From Methylobacter sp. KS41 (GTDB lineage Bacteria; Pseudomonadota; Gammaproteobacteria; Methylococcales; Methylomonadaceae), in NCBI GenBank assembly GCA_002862125.1, contig PHSP01000001.1, positions 310,001 through 374,000 on the forward strand: 64,000 nucleotides of DNA, written 5' to 3'. The notes below the pieces were generated by a model. That model ran no database searches, was not told the DNA's origin, and saw only the letters and a list, made by a program, of their open reading frames with translations. Below, one piece after another: positions 27,300 to 37,581 of the stretch. Position 1 is the first letter of the stretch; every line of letters starts with the position of its first letter. A program made the position numbers and the translations under genes.

Positions 27300-28397
27300 T
27301 TAAAACGCGCCTTCTGAAGCTGACAGTGTTAATTTTAAATCCGGCCCGACTTGCCTGACATCAAGCACTGTTAAAATTTTTTTATCGGCCATGTTCCGTA
27401 GCCCCGGCACGCTAAACAAGCCGCGCCCCTGGTCGCCCAAAATACAGGGTGCCATGTAAATCACCCATTCATCGACCAGGCCCTCGTCCAGTAACGCGCC
27501 ATTGAGTACAGAGCCAGCTTCAACCAGCAGCTCGTTGATTTGCTGCTGCGCTAAAAAATTCATTACTTCATGCAGATCGACCCGGCCGTTTTTTTCAGCC
27601 AGCCGGTAAGCTTCAAAACCTGCGTCTTGCAAAGCATGCTGCCTGCGATCATTCCGTGAGCATGTCAAAACCAGACTACGGCCCGGCAGCTTTGCCATCC
27701 GAGCCTGAACCGGCATTTTCAACTCAGAATCGAGAACGACTCTAACCGGTTGCGCAACATCCCAGTCAACCCGGGCATTTAACGCCGGATCATCGGCCAA
27801 TACCGTATTAATACCCGTTAAAATAGCCGAGCTCTCCGCTCTCAACCTGTGCACATCGGCTCTTGCTTGTGCCGACGTAATCCATTTACTTTCTCCGGAC
27901 GCCATCGCAGTACGGCCATCCAGACTCATCGCCAGCTTGCTGCGTACAAAAGGACGGTTTTCTGTCATCCTTTTAATAAAACCACGATTTATTTTTAGCG
28001 CATCGTCCTGCAATACGCCAGTGCTTACTTCAATGCCGGCGGCCTTAAGCTTTTCCAGGCCCCGGCCTGATACCAGGGGATTGGGATCCTGCATGGCGGC
28101 CACTACACGTTTCACTCCTGCTTTTATCAAAGCATCGCAACAAGGCGGCGTTTTACCATGATGACTGCAAGGTTCCAAGGTTACATAAGCAGTTGCGCCC
28201 TGAGCATCCTGAACACTTTTTAATGCCTCAACCTCCGCATGCCCAAACCCGGCTTTAACATGCCAGCCTTCACTAATAATCCTGCCATTCCTGACTAAAA
28301 CGCAGCCTACGCGCGGGTTCGGATCAGTTGTAAAGAGCCCCCTTTTAGCCAATTGAATGGCTCTGGCCATATATAAAGCGTCTTGTCCGGCTGACAT
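27300..28397 (-). CDS. ribD: Riboflavin biosynthesis deaminase/reductase
   Basis: Bifunctional enzyme for the second and third riboflavin steps. The N-terminal deaminase (1-145) has zinc residues in GHAEVEAL and PCSHHGKTPPC. The C-terminal reductase (150-365) follows with RPFVRSKLAMSLDGR. Length is 365 residues. Its start overlaps the nrdR stop by one base. Confidence 0.96.
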   Translation of the reverse strand: MSAGQDALYMARAIQLAKRGLFTTDPNPRVGCVLVRNGRIISEGWHVKAGFGHAEVEALKSVQDAQGATAYVTLEPCSHHGKTPPCCDALIKAGVKRVVAAMQDPNPLVSGRGLEKLKAAGIEVSTGVLQDDALKINRGFIKRMTENRPFVRSKLAMSLDGRTAMASGESKWITSAQARADVHRLRAESSAILTGINTVLADDPALNARVDWDVAQPVRVVLDSELKMPVQARMAKLPGRSLVLTCSRNDRRQHALQDAGFEAYRLAEKNGRVDLHEVMNFLAQQQINELLVEAGSVLNGALLDEGLVDEWVIYMAPCILGDQGRGLFSVPGLRNMADKKILTVLDVRQVGPDLKLTLSASEGAF

Positions 28398-28849
28398 TAT
28401 TTTTTTTGCAGATCTTCAATAATATCAGTAAACTCACTGACATCCTGAAAACTACGATACACCGAGGCAAACCGCACGAAAGCCACGTGGTCCAGTGAGC
28501 TCAATTCTTTCATGACTTTTTCGCCTAACTCCTGTACATCTACTTCACGTTCGCCTTTTTCCATTAACCCTTTTTTTATACGATTGATTGCCGCTTCAAT
28601 TGCATCGCTGTCAACGGGCCTTTTTTCCAGCGCCTTTAACATCCCGGAACGCAGCTTGCGTTCTTCGAAAGGCTCCCGGTTGCCATCTCGCTTGACCACG
28701 CGCGGCATGGTTAATTCAGCCATTTCAAAGGTAGTGAAACGTTCTTTACAGACATTACATTCACGCCGCCGCCGAACCTGATCTCCTTCATTTATCAATC
28801 TGGAATCAAGAACCCGGGTATCTTGTGCTGAACAAAACGGACATCGCAT
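28397..28849 (-). CDS. nrdR: Transcriptional repressor NrdR
   Basis: ATP/dATP-sensing repressor of ribonucleotide reductase genes. The 150 residues start with a zinc ribbon (CPFC near residue 3 and CNVC near 31) followed by the ATP-cone domain. The reading frame is open 17 codons further upstream, but MRCPFC at 28849 is the family start. It heads the riboflavin operon, as in many bacteria. Confidence 0.95.
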   Translation of the reverse strand: MRCPFCSAQDTRVLDSRLINEGDQVRRRRECNVCKERFTTFEMAELTMPRVVKRDGNREPFEERKLRSGMLKALEKRPVDSDAIEAAINRIKKGLMEKGEREVDVQELGEKVMKELSSLDHVAFVRFASVYRSFQDVSEFTDIIEDLQKK

Positions 28850-29168
28850 TAAACTTAAGCCACTGCCTTTATATGCCGGAATCCCGGCCTTTAAATTCAA
28901 AACCGGTTATTTTATAATATTTCGTTAATTTATCAGATATATATTTTCCAATTAGCAACTCTCATTTCCTGATTTTATAATGCCGGAAGCCATGCCGCTT
29001 TGCACAATCCCATGCCCCCAATGGTTTTTTTCAATGGCGCTCGTATAAAGTGCCGATTAGTTTGTAATTGAATTCTTGGGCGGTTTTAGGGTAAAAATAT
29101 CAAAATTGCCATCAATCTGGGTAAAATAACTGAGAATTTACGGAAAACTTTGCATCGAGCTACAAATA
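28850..29168. other. Gap between nrdR and rubredoxin gene
   Basis: About 320 bases with no recognisable gene. It probably carries the promoter of the nrdR-rib operon on the minus strand; I could not pick a convincing -35/-10 pair. Confidence 0.3.
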
Positions 29169-29339
29169 TTAACCCATCAACTTGAAAAAACTTTTCGGAG
29201 CGCCGCATATAGGGCAAGACCAGTCATCAGGTATGTCGGCCCAACGCGTCCCAGGGACAATCCCGCTATCCGGATCGCCTTTTTCTTCATCATAAATATG
29301 CTCGCATTCCAAGCAGTGATATTTTTTAAAATCCGGCAT
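29169..29339 (-). CDS. Rubredoxin
   Basis: 56-codon gene for a one-iron electron carrier. The protein starts MPDFKKYHCLEC and holds the two metal loops CLEC (9-12) and CPICGAP (about 42-48), with the aromatic residues usual around the Fe(Cys)4 site. AGGGG lies about eight bases ahead of ATG 29339. Its redox partner is not evident nearby. Confidence 0.93.
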   Translation of the reverse strand: MPDFKKYHCLECEHIYDEEKGDPDSGIVPGTRWADIPDDWSCPICGAPKSFFKLMG

Positions 29340-29382
29340 TTCTTAACCCCTAAAAATAATTATTAGCAGGATAAATAATAAA

Positions 29383-30405
29383 CTATTGAGATAGCTTGAT
29401 TATTCGGCCTTGAGCCGCGGATTGCAATGCGGCAACAATAATTTGGCAATTAGCCTTGGCATCGTCCAGCGACAGCGAAGGCTTATTACCGGCTAGCACA
29501 CAATTGCTGAAATGCTCTATTTCAAGACGGAAGTGATTATCTGCGGGCAGCCGCTCTTCGCATTCCCGGCCATCTTCAGTCCACCATGAAATTACCGGAA
29601 CATCGCCCGGAAGCTGCCACACGGTGTGGCATTTAATACCGCCTTTTGTACCTGTAATTTCGTATTCACAGCGTCTCGCGCGTTCAAAGCTAAAATCGAA
29701 GTGCGCAAATTTCCCTGCACCGAAATCAACGATGCCGCTGGTCGTAATATCGGCTCCGCTCTCTACATACCTGGACATGGCCGTTACCGAAACAGGATCC
29801 TGGTCAAAAAACATCCGCGCTGAATGAATTGCGTAGCAACCGATGTCCCACATCGCGCCGCCGCCGCGCTCGATGCATTCTGTAAGGCGATAAAGCCGCG
29901 CCGGCCGCATCATAAAGGAAAAACTGGCGCGTACAGAACGTACTTCGCCTATTGTTCCCGAACTAATCAACTCCTGCACGCGTGCGTGTTGCGGATGGAA
30001 CCGGTACATAAAACCTTCCATGACATTGACGTTATGCTGACTGGCAGCGGCTTTTATGGCTTCGATGTCAGCCACTGTCAGCGCCATTGGTTTTTCGCAC
30101 AGCACATGCTTCCCGTGTTCGATGGCGCGCAGAACCCACTCGGCGTGCTCATGATTGGCAAGAGGCAAGTACACAGCTTCAACATCGGCATCGTCCAGCA
30201 ATGCTTCCAGATTATCGTAAGTATGTACATTCTGTTGATGTGGAGCAAACTGCGCCAATGTTTGCGAGGCCGCGCCGGTACGTCGGCTGGCAATAGCGGC
30301 CAGTCTGGCGTTTGACGCTTCGACAATAGCTGGCAGCAGACGCTCATTGACGCGAGCAGCGCCTAATATGCCCCATCGTAGTTTTGTTTTTATATTCATG
30401 TCCAT
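29383..30405 (-). CDS. Gfo/Idh/MocA family oxidoreductase
   Basis: NAD(P)-dependent sugar or polyol dehydrogenase, about 340 residues. The N-terminal Rossmann fold shows GILGAARV, and CEKPMAL and EGFMYRFHP are the family hallmarks; the substrate cannot be read. The start ATG 30405 has AAGGAT just ahead of it, while the frame is open 16 codons more. It is followed on the same strand by the rubredoxin gene; the beta-helix protein gene lies upstream. Confidence 0.88.
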   Translation of the reverse strand: MDMNIKTKLRWGILGAARVNERLLPAIVEASNARLAAIASRRTGAASQTLAQFAPHQQNVHTYDNLEALLDDADVEAVYLPLANHEHAEWVLRAIEHGKHVLCEKPMALTVADIEAIKAAASQHNVNVMEGFMYRFHPQHARVQELISSGTIGEVRSVRASFSFMMRPARLYRLTECIERGGGAMWDIGCYAIHSARMFFDQDPVSVTAMSRYVESGADITTSGIVDFGAGKFAHFDFSFERARRCEYEITGTKGGIKCHTVWQLPGDVPVISWWTEDGRECEERLPADNHFRLEIEHFSNCVLAGNKPSLSLDDAKANCQIIVAALQSAAQGRIIKLSQ

Positions 30406-30692
30406 TAATCCTTTTCGTGTGTAGCTTGTGTTTCGGGGCCAGGAAACTTTCAATAGTTCTAATGCAACATCCAGGTTATAAATATTCCCAAATTTCCCGG
30501 GGGTTGTTTATTTTTTTCACCTGCAACGATGCTGAGGTAAAGTTACAAAGGAGCTGCTGCCTGGGCGAGCGGGCAACATAACCGTTTTTCCTTAGAAAAT
30601 AGGCAAAAATACCAATATCTAAAGGATATTTTTCTCTGGAAGCCGCCTGAAGTTAAGGTGAAGAAATAGCCTTCCGGAATCCTTATGGTTTT

Positions 30693-32066
30693 TTAATGCT
30701 TTACAGCTAAAGCCAATTTCCAGCCTTTATTGACACGGCTTCCCGAATATGCGCCGCGATACCGCCAGTCATAAGCATCATTGTTAAAGTCTTTATCATA
30801 GTCCGTGCTGGTTATAAAAAGGGTCTGAGGAGCCGGCGCTATTGCTTTTAATTTTCCTGCTTTGGGATAAAGATTGAGCTTATTGAGTTTGCGAGCGGCT
30901 GAAATCACATAATGGCTTGCATTGGCGTAGCTATCAGTAATATTGTCCGATAACAAGGTGGCGGTATTATTTGCAGTAATCGCAGTGCTTGCATCAGGTG
31001 AAAAAGCAACATTGCCGGCGATATATTGCTGGTAATTCACATCGGGATTATTAATTCGTATTCCACCCGCCACGGTTTTGGACCAAATAGTATTGTGAAA
31101 TATTTTAACATTTTGCGGAGAAACCCCATTATGGGGGGTAATATAAACAGCTCTAAACTCTGCCGGATTTGCATGATTTACAAAAATATTACTGTAAAGC
31201 ATGATATTTCCAGTCCCTTGAAACAGCGCCTCTACCGGATTGTTGTAGAAAAAGTTGCCGTATATTTCATAATAATCATCTTTACCCGTTCCCATAGTTG
31301 GAAATCCGCCCACTAAAACGTTGGGTCTTGCGCTCTCCCCTGTTGAAGAATTTTTGCCTTTACTGAAAACATTGTTACGGAGAATTGTTTTCCCGCTCCG
31401 GTTGGTTCCTGCATTTATGCCTTCGGCAAGGTCGCGTTGCCCGTTGATTTGATGTTTTACCTCAATGTTGTAGCCGATGGTATTTTGAATAAAATTGTTT
31501 TCTATAATCCCATTAACAAAGGGTTGAGTGCCATCTGAATTACCCAGATATATGCCGGTTCCAGCCCCGTCAATAATATTATTTTTAATAATCCAATTGC
31601 TTGAAGGGCATTTGGTGCTAATACCAACTTGTTGTTGATTATTTGCATAGTTCACGATAGTCAGATTTTCAATTGTAATATCGTGCGTCCAATTAGGATT
31701 AGCGGCGGTATTTCCTTCCGCATTTATAGCATTCAGTCCTTTTAAATTTAAACCATCAAGTTTCATATTTTTGATGACGAGATAAGCGCTTTTTCGTAAA
31801 CGTATAGTATTGCAACAGTCATTTCCCTTAAAAACCGTGGCATTTCCAGCCCCCATTATTACAATAGGATGCGTAGCCGTGCCATTTATCCCGTTGATAT
31901 TTAGGAAGTTTGTATAAACTCCTGCTGCCAGCTGCAACACATCTCCCGGCAAGAGATAAGGTACTTTGGCTTCGAAAGTAGCCGGTGTAGCGTGAATAGT
32001 CCTGGCTATCGCTAGTTGTGGAATGGCTGACAAGGCAATGAATAAAAAAACAATTTTTGTGTTCAT
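30693..32066 (-). CDS. Secreted right-handed beta-helix protein
   Basis: 457 residues from ATG 32066, beginning with a signal peptide (hydrophobic core about 5-20, cleavage near AIA). The body is a series of short parallel beta-helix repeats with many Asn residues (IIKNNII, IIENNFI, ILRNNVF), the fold of polysaccharide lyases, epimerases and related enzymes. Catalytic residues cannot be assigned. It may act on extracellular polysaccharide. Confidence 0.82.
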   Translation of the reverse strand: MNTKIVFLFIALSAIPQLAIARTIHATPATFEAKVPYLLPGDVLQLAAGVYTNFLNINGINGTATHPIVIMGAGNATVFKGNDCCNTIRLRKSAYLVIKNMKLDGLNLKGLNAINAEGNTAANPNWTHDITIENLTIVNYANNQQQVGISTKCPSSNWIIKNNIIDGAGTGIYLGNSDGTQPFVNGIIENNFIQNTIGYNIEVKHQINGQRDLAEGINAGTNRSGKTILRNNVFSKGKNSSTGESARPNVLVGGFPTMGTGKDDYYEIYGNFFYNNPVEALFQGTGNIMLYSNIFVNHANPAEFRAVYITPHNGVSPQNVKIFHNTIWSKTVAGGIRINNPDVNYQQYIAGNVAFSPDASTAITANNTATLLSDNITDSYANASHYVISAARKLNKLNLYPKAGKLKAIAPAPQTLFITSTDYDKDFNNDAYDWRYRGAYSGSRVNKGWKLALAVKH

Positions 32067-32172
32067 TAAAAAAGTCCTTGGATGCAAGTTTTTGAAACTT
32101 TGAGAACGACCTTTTAAGATATCGATTTGCTAGCCAATTTGGATTTTTGAAAATTGCACAGCAAAGTCAGGC

Positions 32173-32961
32173 TTATCGGTATTCGTTAGAGTCCAGGATA
32201 AGCTTGTCAATATCAGTCAGGCTATTTCTGGATTTTGCATACAATGCAGCGCCAACAATACCAGCTTGATTTAAAAAAACAGCCGGCTTTACCCGTGCTT
32301 CCACCGTGATATGTTTTTTAAATTTTTCAAACTTTTTACTGGCGCCTCCGCCAAGAATGATCAGATCAGGCCAGAACAGTTTTTCCATAACGTTAAGGTA
32401 AGTATTAAAACGTTTGCCCCAGCGTTTCCAGCTCAAGCCTTCGACATCTCGGACCGCGCCCGATGCATAATGCTCCGCTTTTTTTCCATTTTTCAAGAAC
32501 AAATGGCCCAATTCGGTATTAGGCAGCAGCTTTCCATCAGTAAAAAAAACAGTCCCCAGACCGGTGCCGATTGTGACAAGCAAGACAACGCCTGATTGAC
32601 CAGCGCCCTCGCCAAAATGCATTTCCGCAATACCTGCTGCATCCGCATCATTCAGACAATAACAGGGGCATTTTGTGGCATCTGAAAACAACTTTTCGAT
32701 ATGAGCGCCGATAAACGATGCGGAAATGTTAGCTGCGGTACGAGCCACGCCATGTTGAATTGCTGCAGGGAAACCGCAGCCCACCAACCCGGTCCAGTCA
32801 AAATGGAGGACAAGCTCTGCGAGGACGGCTGCAACAGTTTCCGGCGTTGCGGGTTGAGGCGTCTGAATGCGGTGACGTCCGGAAACGAGCTCGCCGGTTT
32901 CCGTGTCAACAACGGCTCCTTTAATACCTGATCCGCCTATATCTACGCCAAGAATTAGCAT
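32173..32961 (-). CDS. ppgK: Polyphosphate glucokinase (ROK family)
   Basis: Phosphorylates glucose using polyphosphate, in some members also ATP. The 262-residue protein has the phosphate-1 motif [19 protein letters not shown], the GTGLGT phosphate-2 motif and [10 protein letters not shown]. Zinc-binding cysteines of typical ROK proteins are absent, as in PpgK. It links polyphosphate to sugar metabolism. Confidence 0.88.
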   Translation of the reverse strand: MLILGVDIGGSGIKGAVVDTETGELVSGRHRIQTPQPATPETVAAVLAELVLHFDWTGLVGCGFPAAIQHGVARTAANISASFIGAHIEKLFSDATKCPCYCLNDADAAGIAEMHFGEGAGQSGVVLLVTIGTGLGTVFFTDGKLLPNTELGHLFLKNGKKAEHYASGAVRDVEGLSWKRWGKRFNTYLNVMEKLFWPDLIILGGGASKKFEKFKKHITVEARVKPAVFLNQAGIVGAALYAKSRNSLTDIDKLILDSNEYR

Positions 32962-33154
32962 ACAGCTTCCTTAAATTTAATTATTAGGTGTGCGTTTCAG
33001 GCAAAGCCCTTGTTAATAGTGGCTAAATAGGCTTGACCAGGCATGGGTGAGCAAAACAGCGTCACCCAAACCGCAACTTATTGGTTATGAACGTGCATAG
33101 TATAATTTCGCCGATCTTATTTCATGCACGTTTCCTTAACTTTGGTTAATTAAT

Positions 33155-33697
33155 TTACTTGGTTAGTTTTGCGCTAAGCTGTGCTGACCATTGGCCAAAA
33201 TAAGCGCCGACAACGATGGAGATAGATATCACCAGCAAAGGGTTGCTCAGAGAAATACCCAGTAAAACGTCCTGGTTCATTTTATCGGGCGTTTGCAGCA
33301 AATAGGCAAACGTTGCTGAATAACCCAATACACTGGTGGGTATGGATGCAAGTTGCGGAAAATTCGCCGCAAGACACAAAACCACGACTGCAATGGCTAC
33401 CGTAATAGCCGCCATCAGAGGAAAACCAAGCACGGCTGTAGGCGGGATATTGGTGAGCAGAACAGCTGTAAACCAGGCCATGAATACACCGAAAATTCCA
33501 CACACAATGGTATTTATCAAGGCTTCCTTGGTGGCGCCGAGGAAAAAATAGGCAGCCCATGCGATGGTAGCCGCCCAGATAAAAAAGATGCCGCTGGCAG
33601 GCCCTACCGCCAAAAATGTTGCAACGCCGACCAAACCGCCAATGCTTAAAGAGAGCGCTGTCAGTTTATCAAAAGAGAGTGCTTTTAGTTTATCCAT
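33155..33697 (-). CDS. DUF1097 family membrane protein
   Basis: Inner-membrane protein of 180 residues with about five or six hydrophobic segments, similar to the YcdZ group of unknown function. The C-terminal tail is short and basic. It is preceded on its strand by a gap holding a MITE-like element. Confidence 0.78.
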   Translation of the reverse strand: MDKLKALSFDKLTALSLSIGGLVGVATFLAVGPASGIFFIWAATIAWAAYFFLGATKEALINTIVCGIFGVFMAWFTAVLLTNIPPTAVLGFPLMAAITVAIAVVVLCLAANFPQLASIPTSVLGYSATFAYLLQTPDKMNQDVLLGISLSNPLLVISISIVVGAYFGQWSAQLSAKLTK

Positions 33698-34224
33698 AAT
33701 ATATCTCCAAAAAAGTTCACCTCATAATTAGTATTTAGCCGGATTTCACATTGAGGCGGTTCTATAAAATCCAATGGTTCGGGTTATTCGAACGACCAAA
33801 CAAACCCATTTACATCAAGTGCTGTCAAACATTATTCAAAAGCACCCAAATCAATCTCTGATTCTATCCTTTACAGCCGATGCCGGTCAATTCGCAAGAT
33901 GCCACCTGATTAGCAATGCGCTTCAGCAGGCGCGCGAAAAACTAATTCATAGCCGTCATTCCGGCAAGGATTGCCGGAATCCTGACTTCAAGGACGTGAA
34001 TTAAGCCTCCATCCCATGCGACTACGCTTTGGACAGTCCATGTCGCGGAATACCCGCTTCCCAGCAGGCATGACGGCCAATTTTATTGCAGCTGGATATC
34101 TAACTAATCATCAGACGCCAGCCTTGCATAGCCGCAACAATGAACCAGAAGAATCAGAAAATTGTTGTTCAGAATATCATTTCACCGGCTGCAGTTGGTG
34201 TTGCCTTAATCGAAACAATACCTG
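33698..34224. other. Gap with MITE copy 1
   Basis: Non-coding. The middle holds the 208-bp transposable element described separately. The remainder shows nothing I recognise beyond the likely promoter of the DUF1097 gene. Confidence 0.5.
33905..34112. mobile_element. MITE-like element, copy 1 (208 bp)
   Basis: Starts CCTGATTAGCAA and ends CTAACTAATCATC, an imperfect terminal inverted repeat. Flanks are AGATGCCA (33897-33904) and AGACGCCA (34113-34120), a 7/8 target duplication. Inside are the hairpin ATTCCGGCA/TGCCGGAAT and an inverted CCGTCAT/ATGACGG pair. It is too short to code for a transposase. Confidence 0.85.
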
Positions 34225-34929
34225 CTAGCCTGTGAAGCTTGCGTAAGCCCGGTAAATAGCAAAAGCCGATAGCGACAGAAAAATCATCCCGCTGATTTTA
34301 TGCAGCAATACTAAAGGAACCTTTTGTAAAATTGTGCGTCCGGCGATAATACCCAGAGCCGATGTTGACGCAAGCGCGGCCGTCGAACCCAGCCATACAG
34401 CTATAGGCGCTACCGTACTGCTCAAGGCGACAACGGCCAATTGGGTTTTATCCCCGAATTCGGCAACGGTTATCAATAAAAAGGTGGTAAAGAAAATACC
34501 GCGACCGCTTTTTTCCTTAACGTCCACATCGTCATCATCCTCTTGCACGCGCAAGGAATGAATTCCAAAGACGGCAAATAAGAAGGCAACCGTTGCCGCT
34601 ACAATATATTCCGGCAACCAACTGGCAATGGCCACGCCAAAAACAACGGCCAAGGTATTCAAAAAAGCAAAGGCGGCGATAGCGCCCAGCAAAACCGGCA
34701 TGGCTCTGTGTCTGGATGCCAGCGTCATGCAAACCAGCTGGCTTTTGTCGCCAATTTCCGCCGCCGCAATCAGGGCAAAACTGGTTGCGGCAGTGGCTGA
34801 AAGCCCGGAAATATTGCCCGTCGCGAACAGCGAGAAAAAGCGCTCCGGTAAGCCGTGAAATATTCCGGAAAAATTGACCGTGCTCAGCAAATTAACAAAG
34901 TGTTGCAAATTGTTCTGGAGATCGCCCAT
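34225..34929 (-). CDS. TMEM165/GDT1 (UPF0016) family cation exporter
   Basis: Inner-membrane cation/proton exchanger of 234 residues, in bacteria mostly linked to manganese export. Two copies of the hallmark motif, EIGDKS (first half) and EFGDKT (second half), each open a three-helix unit. A ZIP transporter gene lies directly upstream on the same strand (57-base gap), suggesting a metal homeostasis pair. No Mn riboswitch fits in that gap. Confidence 0.9.
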   Translation of the reverse strand: MGDLQNNLQHFVNLLSTVNFSGIFHGLPERFFSLFATGNISGLSATAATSFALIAAAEIGDKSQLVCMTLASRHRAMPVLLGAIAAFAFLNTLAVVFGVAIASWLPEYIVAATVAFLFAVFGIHSLRVQEDDDDVDVKEKSGRGIFFTTFLLITVAEFGDKTQLAVVALSSTVAPIAVWLGSTAALASTSALGIIAGRTILQKVPLVLLHKISGMIFLSLSAFAIYRAYASFTG

Positions 34930-34985
34930 TCTTATCCCTGTAAACGCTGGAAAAATGAAGTCACCCAGACATTAATAAAAGTCAA

Positions 34986-35936
34986 TTAGCCCAGCATGTT
35001 GTCTAAAACCATCATGATAATAAAGCCGATCATCAAAGCGAATGTCGCATAGCGCGAACGCCCTTCCGAATGCGTTTCCGGGATAATTTCTTCACTGATA
35101 ACAAAGAGCATCGCACCTGCGGCAAAACCCATTGCGATCGGCAGGACAGGTTGAAATGCAGTCACCATGGTAATGCCCAGCAAGCCGCCAACAGGCTCGA
35201 CCAGTCCGGTTAATGTGGCGATACCCACCGCTTTCCATTTATTGTAACCCAAACCGACCAACGGCAAAGCAACGGCCAAACCTTCGGGTATGTTTTGCAA
35301 AGCGATGGCAATCGCCAGAACTACGCCGTTTTTCATTTCCCCTGAGCCAAAACTGACGCCCACGGACATGCCTTCAGGAAAATTGTGAATAGTGATGGCG
35401 ATAATGAACAGCCAGACTTTTTTTAATGAAGTAAGATGAACATCTGAAATCGAATCAAAATGCACATGCGGCAGCTGGCGATCTGCGTAATGCAGAAACG
35501 CGGCTCCAACCAGCATGCCCAAAGAAACAACATAGATGCCTTTGCCCGGCCAGATCGCATTGCCGTAAACCATGCCTGGCACCAGCAAGGAAAATGCAGT
35601 CGCGGCCAACATAACGCCTGCTGCCGCGCCCAACATGCTGTTGAACAAATTACGGGAGATGTTCTTGAAGAACAAGGCAGGCAAAGCGCCGACTCCTGTA
35701 GCCAATCCGGCAAGAATACTGGCGACAAAACCAATTACAACAATTTTGCCGAAAACCAGATATAAACTGCCAAAAACCGCCAACTGCGATAATAAAAACA
35801 GGCCGGCCATGACCGCCCAGCGCTTGAGCGGCGGCAAGGCCTGCAACTTTTGATAATTTTCGCCATCTTTGATCCGGTCTACTGTGGTTTCAAAATAGTG
35901 TTGCAATTTTGATAGTGTTCTAGTTGTTATTGTCAT
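34986..35936 (-). CDS. ZIP family metal transporter
   Basis: Metal importer of the ZIP family with 316 residues and about eight membrane segments. The metal-binding helices show HNFPEG and QNIPEG. A cytoplasmic N-terminal stretch of about 40 residues precedes the first segment. Substrate (Zn, Fe or Mn) is not determined; the neighbouring GDT1-type exporter hints at manganese. Confidence 0.88.
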   Translation of the reverse strand: MTITTRTLSKLQHYFETTVDRIKDGENYQKLQALPPLKRWAVMAGLFLLSQLAVFGSLYLVFGKIVVIGFVASILAGLATGVGALPALFFKNISRNLFNSMLGAAAGVMLAATAFSLLVPGMVYGNAIWPGKGIYVVSLGMLVGAAFLHYADRQLPHVHFDSISDVHLTSLKKVWLFIIAITIHNFPEGMSVGVSFGSGEMKNGVVLAIAIALQNIPEGLAVALPLVGLGYNKWKAVGIATLTGLVEPVGGLLGITMVTAFQPVLPIAMGFAAGAMLFVISEEIIPETHSEGRSRYATFALMIGFIIMMVLDNMLG

Positions 35937-36052
35937 TATTGCTTACCTGTGAGAGCAGTTTCCAAAAGTTTGCGGCATTATAACCAAATACCGGATTTTC
36001 ATGCGGCTATTATGTTTGTCTATTAAAGCAGCCGAGCGTGGATAAATATTTA

Positions 36053-37020
36053 CCTGATTACCCATAAGTCTCAGCTAATTTCAAAAGCCAGCCTGGCATA
36101 GGGGGCGTTCTCACAGCAACATAAACAAAGCGGGGTAGCATGTCTTCCAGCTGAAACCTCCGGTTATGGCGGTAGCAGAATTCGGCCAGGTAACGAGGTA
36201 AATGCTTGGGGTTTATCGCATGATAAGTGCCTGTGATGGCATTCTTCACATTACCTATCAGTGTGTTGATCCAGGTAAACTCCTCTTTGGTAACACTTTG
36301 CGGCCCGCCGCCTGTGACAATGCTGATATGGCTACACCCGGCCTCTGTTACGGCCGTAAAACAAGGCAAGCCATCCGAAATAACCGTGCTGTTGGGTTGT
36401 AAATGCTGCTTTGCCCAGCGTGATATTTCTGTCAGCCGAAAGCCTTTAACCACATTCATATTCATCGCAATGGGATGGCCTTCTTCATTCAGCGACACAG
36501 CTGCAACAAAAGGAACTTTGTTGACGGAGCCCCGGCCTCTTTTTCCGCCGCGACGCTCGCCACCCCAATAAACATCATCCAATTGAATGATTCCGCTTAA
36601 AGGCTTGCTGTCATCACGTTCTTTCATTACCTGCATGATTTTGTGTTTCATACTCCAGGCGGTATTGTACGAGACACCGGTTTGTCGCTTAAGCGCTAAG
36701 GCTGACAACCCCGTTTTGGCTTGCGTGATTAAATGGATCGCCAGGAACCATAGAGTCAACGGGAGCTTGGTTTGCTCAAAAATGGTTCCGCTAACCAATG
36801 AGGTTTGATGGCGGCAATCCGTGCACTGATAGAGTTTTCTTGTTGTTACGACACTATAACGGCCAGAGCCGATCCAAGTGAAGCGCATATCAGCCGCAAA
36901 CCAAGCACTTCCTTTCACCGGACTGCATCCTGCGCCGCCAATGAACTTCAAGTATCGATTGCGTGGACTAAATTCGATTTTGCTATGCGTGAATCTTATA
37001 AAATGCCGGATTGATCAGCC
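36053..37020 (-). mobile_element. IS1595-family insertion sequence, tentative limits
   Basis: Limits are set by CCTGATTACCC at 36053 and GGATTGATCAGCC ending at 37020, which form an imperfect inverted pair. The 8-base flanks agree at only 5 positions, so the target duplication is not convincing and the copy is probably old. Confidence 0.55.
36058..36951 (-). pseudogene. IS1595-family transposase, frameshifted at the N-terminus
   Basis: The body reads as an IS1595 transposase: CTDC zinc-ribbon half, TSLVSGTIFEQTKLPLTLWF, then the catalytic IIQLDD, VISDG and NTLIGNVK motifs (DDNK type). The first zinc-ribbon half (CLVCG) lies in another frame just upstream, near 36890-36905, so a small deletion breaks the N-terminus. 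The product is unlikely to be active unless translation shifts frame. Confidence 0.8.
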
Positions 37021-37065
37021 AGCATTAACTGTTTTGCAGGAAACCGCATTAGATTTTTTGGCCTG

Positions 37066-37449
37066 TTAATCATATTTGATGTATTTAAACCGCGGGTCAT
37101 CGGGCGTGCCTTCCAATGCGCCGCCTTCTTTACCTGGTTGCCACATGATGACCTCTTCGATCTTTTGCGCCAGTTCAAAATCCTTGTTGGTAATGCCTTT
37201 CGCTGCGTGATTGACCAGCTTAACGATAACAAAGGCATAAGAAACGGTAAGATCAGGATGATGAAACGCCGCCTCAGCCAAGTGCCCCACCGTATTGACC
37301 ACCATCAACGTACTTTTCCAGCCGCTGGTTTTGTATTTACGGCGAATCCAGCCATTTTCCAGATACCAATGCGGCAGTTCTTCTTTCAATCGCGCTTCAG
37401 TCTCTTCATCGGTATAGGTTTCTTCTTGCTTGTGTTCTCTCCATCCCAT
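37066..37449 (-). CDS. 4a-hydroxytetrahydrobiopterin dehydratase-like protein
   Basis: Pterin-4a-carbinolamine dehydratase family, 127 residues. The family core is present as VGHLAEAAFHHPDLTVSY followed by HAAKGITNKDFELA. An N-terminal extension of about 45 residues is rich in Glu and Lys. The family recycles oxidised pterin cofactor or assists molybdopterin metabolism; there is no phenylalanine hydroxylase gene nearby. Confidence 0.85.
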   Translation of the reverse strand: MGWREHKQEETYTDEETEARLKEELPHWYLENGWIRRKYKTSGWKSTLMVVNTVGHLAEAAFHHPDLTVSYAFVIVKLVNHAAKGITNKDFELAQKIEEVIMWQPGKEGGALEGTPDDPRFKYIKYD

Positions 37450-37581
37450 AATGATTCACCTTTAATTTGATTATATAATGAAGCGAAATTGCGTTCACTG
37501 ATTGCATTACCGCGACGCGTTATTCATTTAGCGCAAGTATTAACCGTTGTTCGTAAAGGCAGTCACTCAAATCGTGGGGGG

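Noticed and set aside
30454-30692. c-di-GMP or similar riboswitch in the gap before the oxidoreductase gene
   Set aside because: A few motif-like pieces appear, but the conserved GEMM core could not be aligned.
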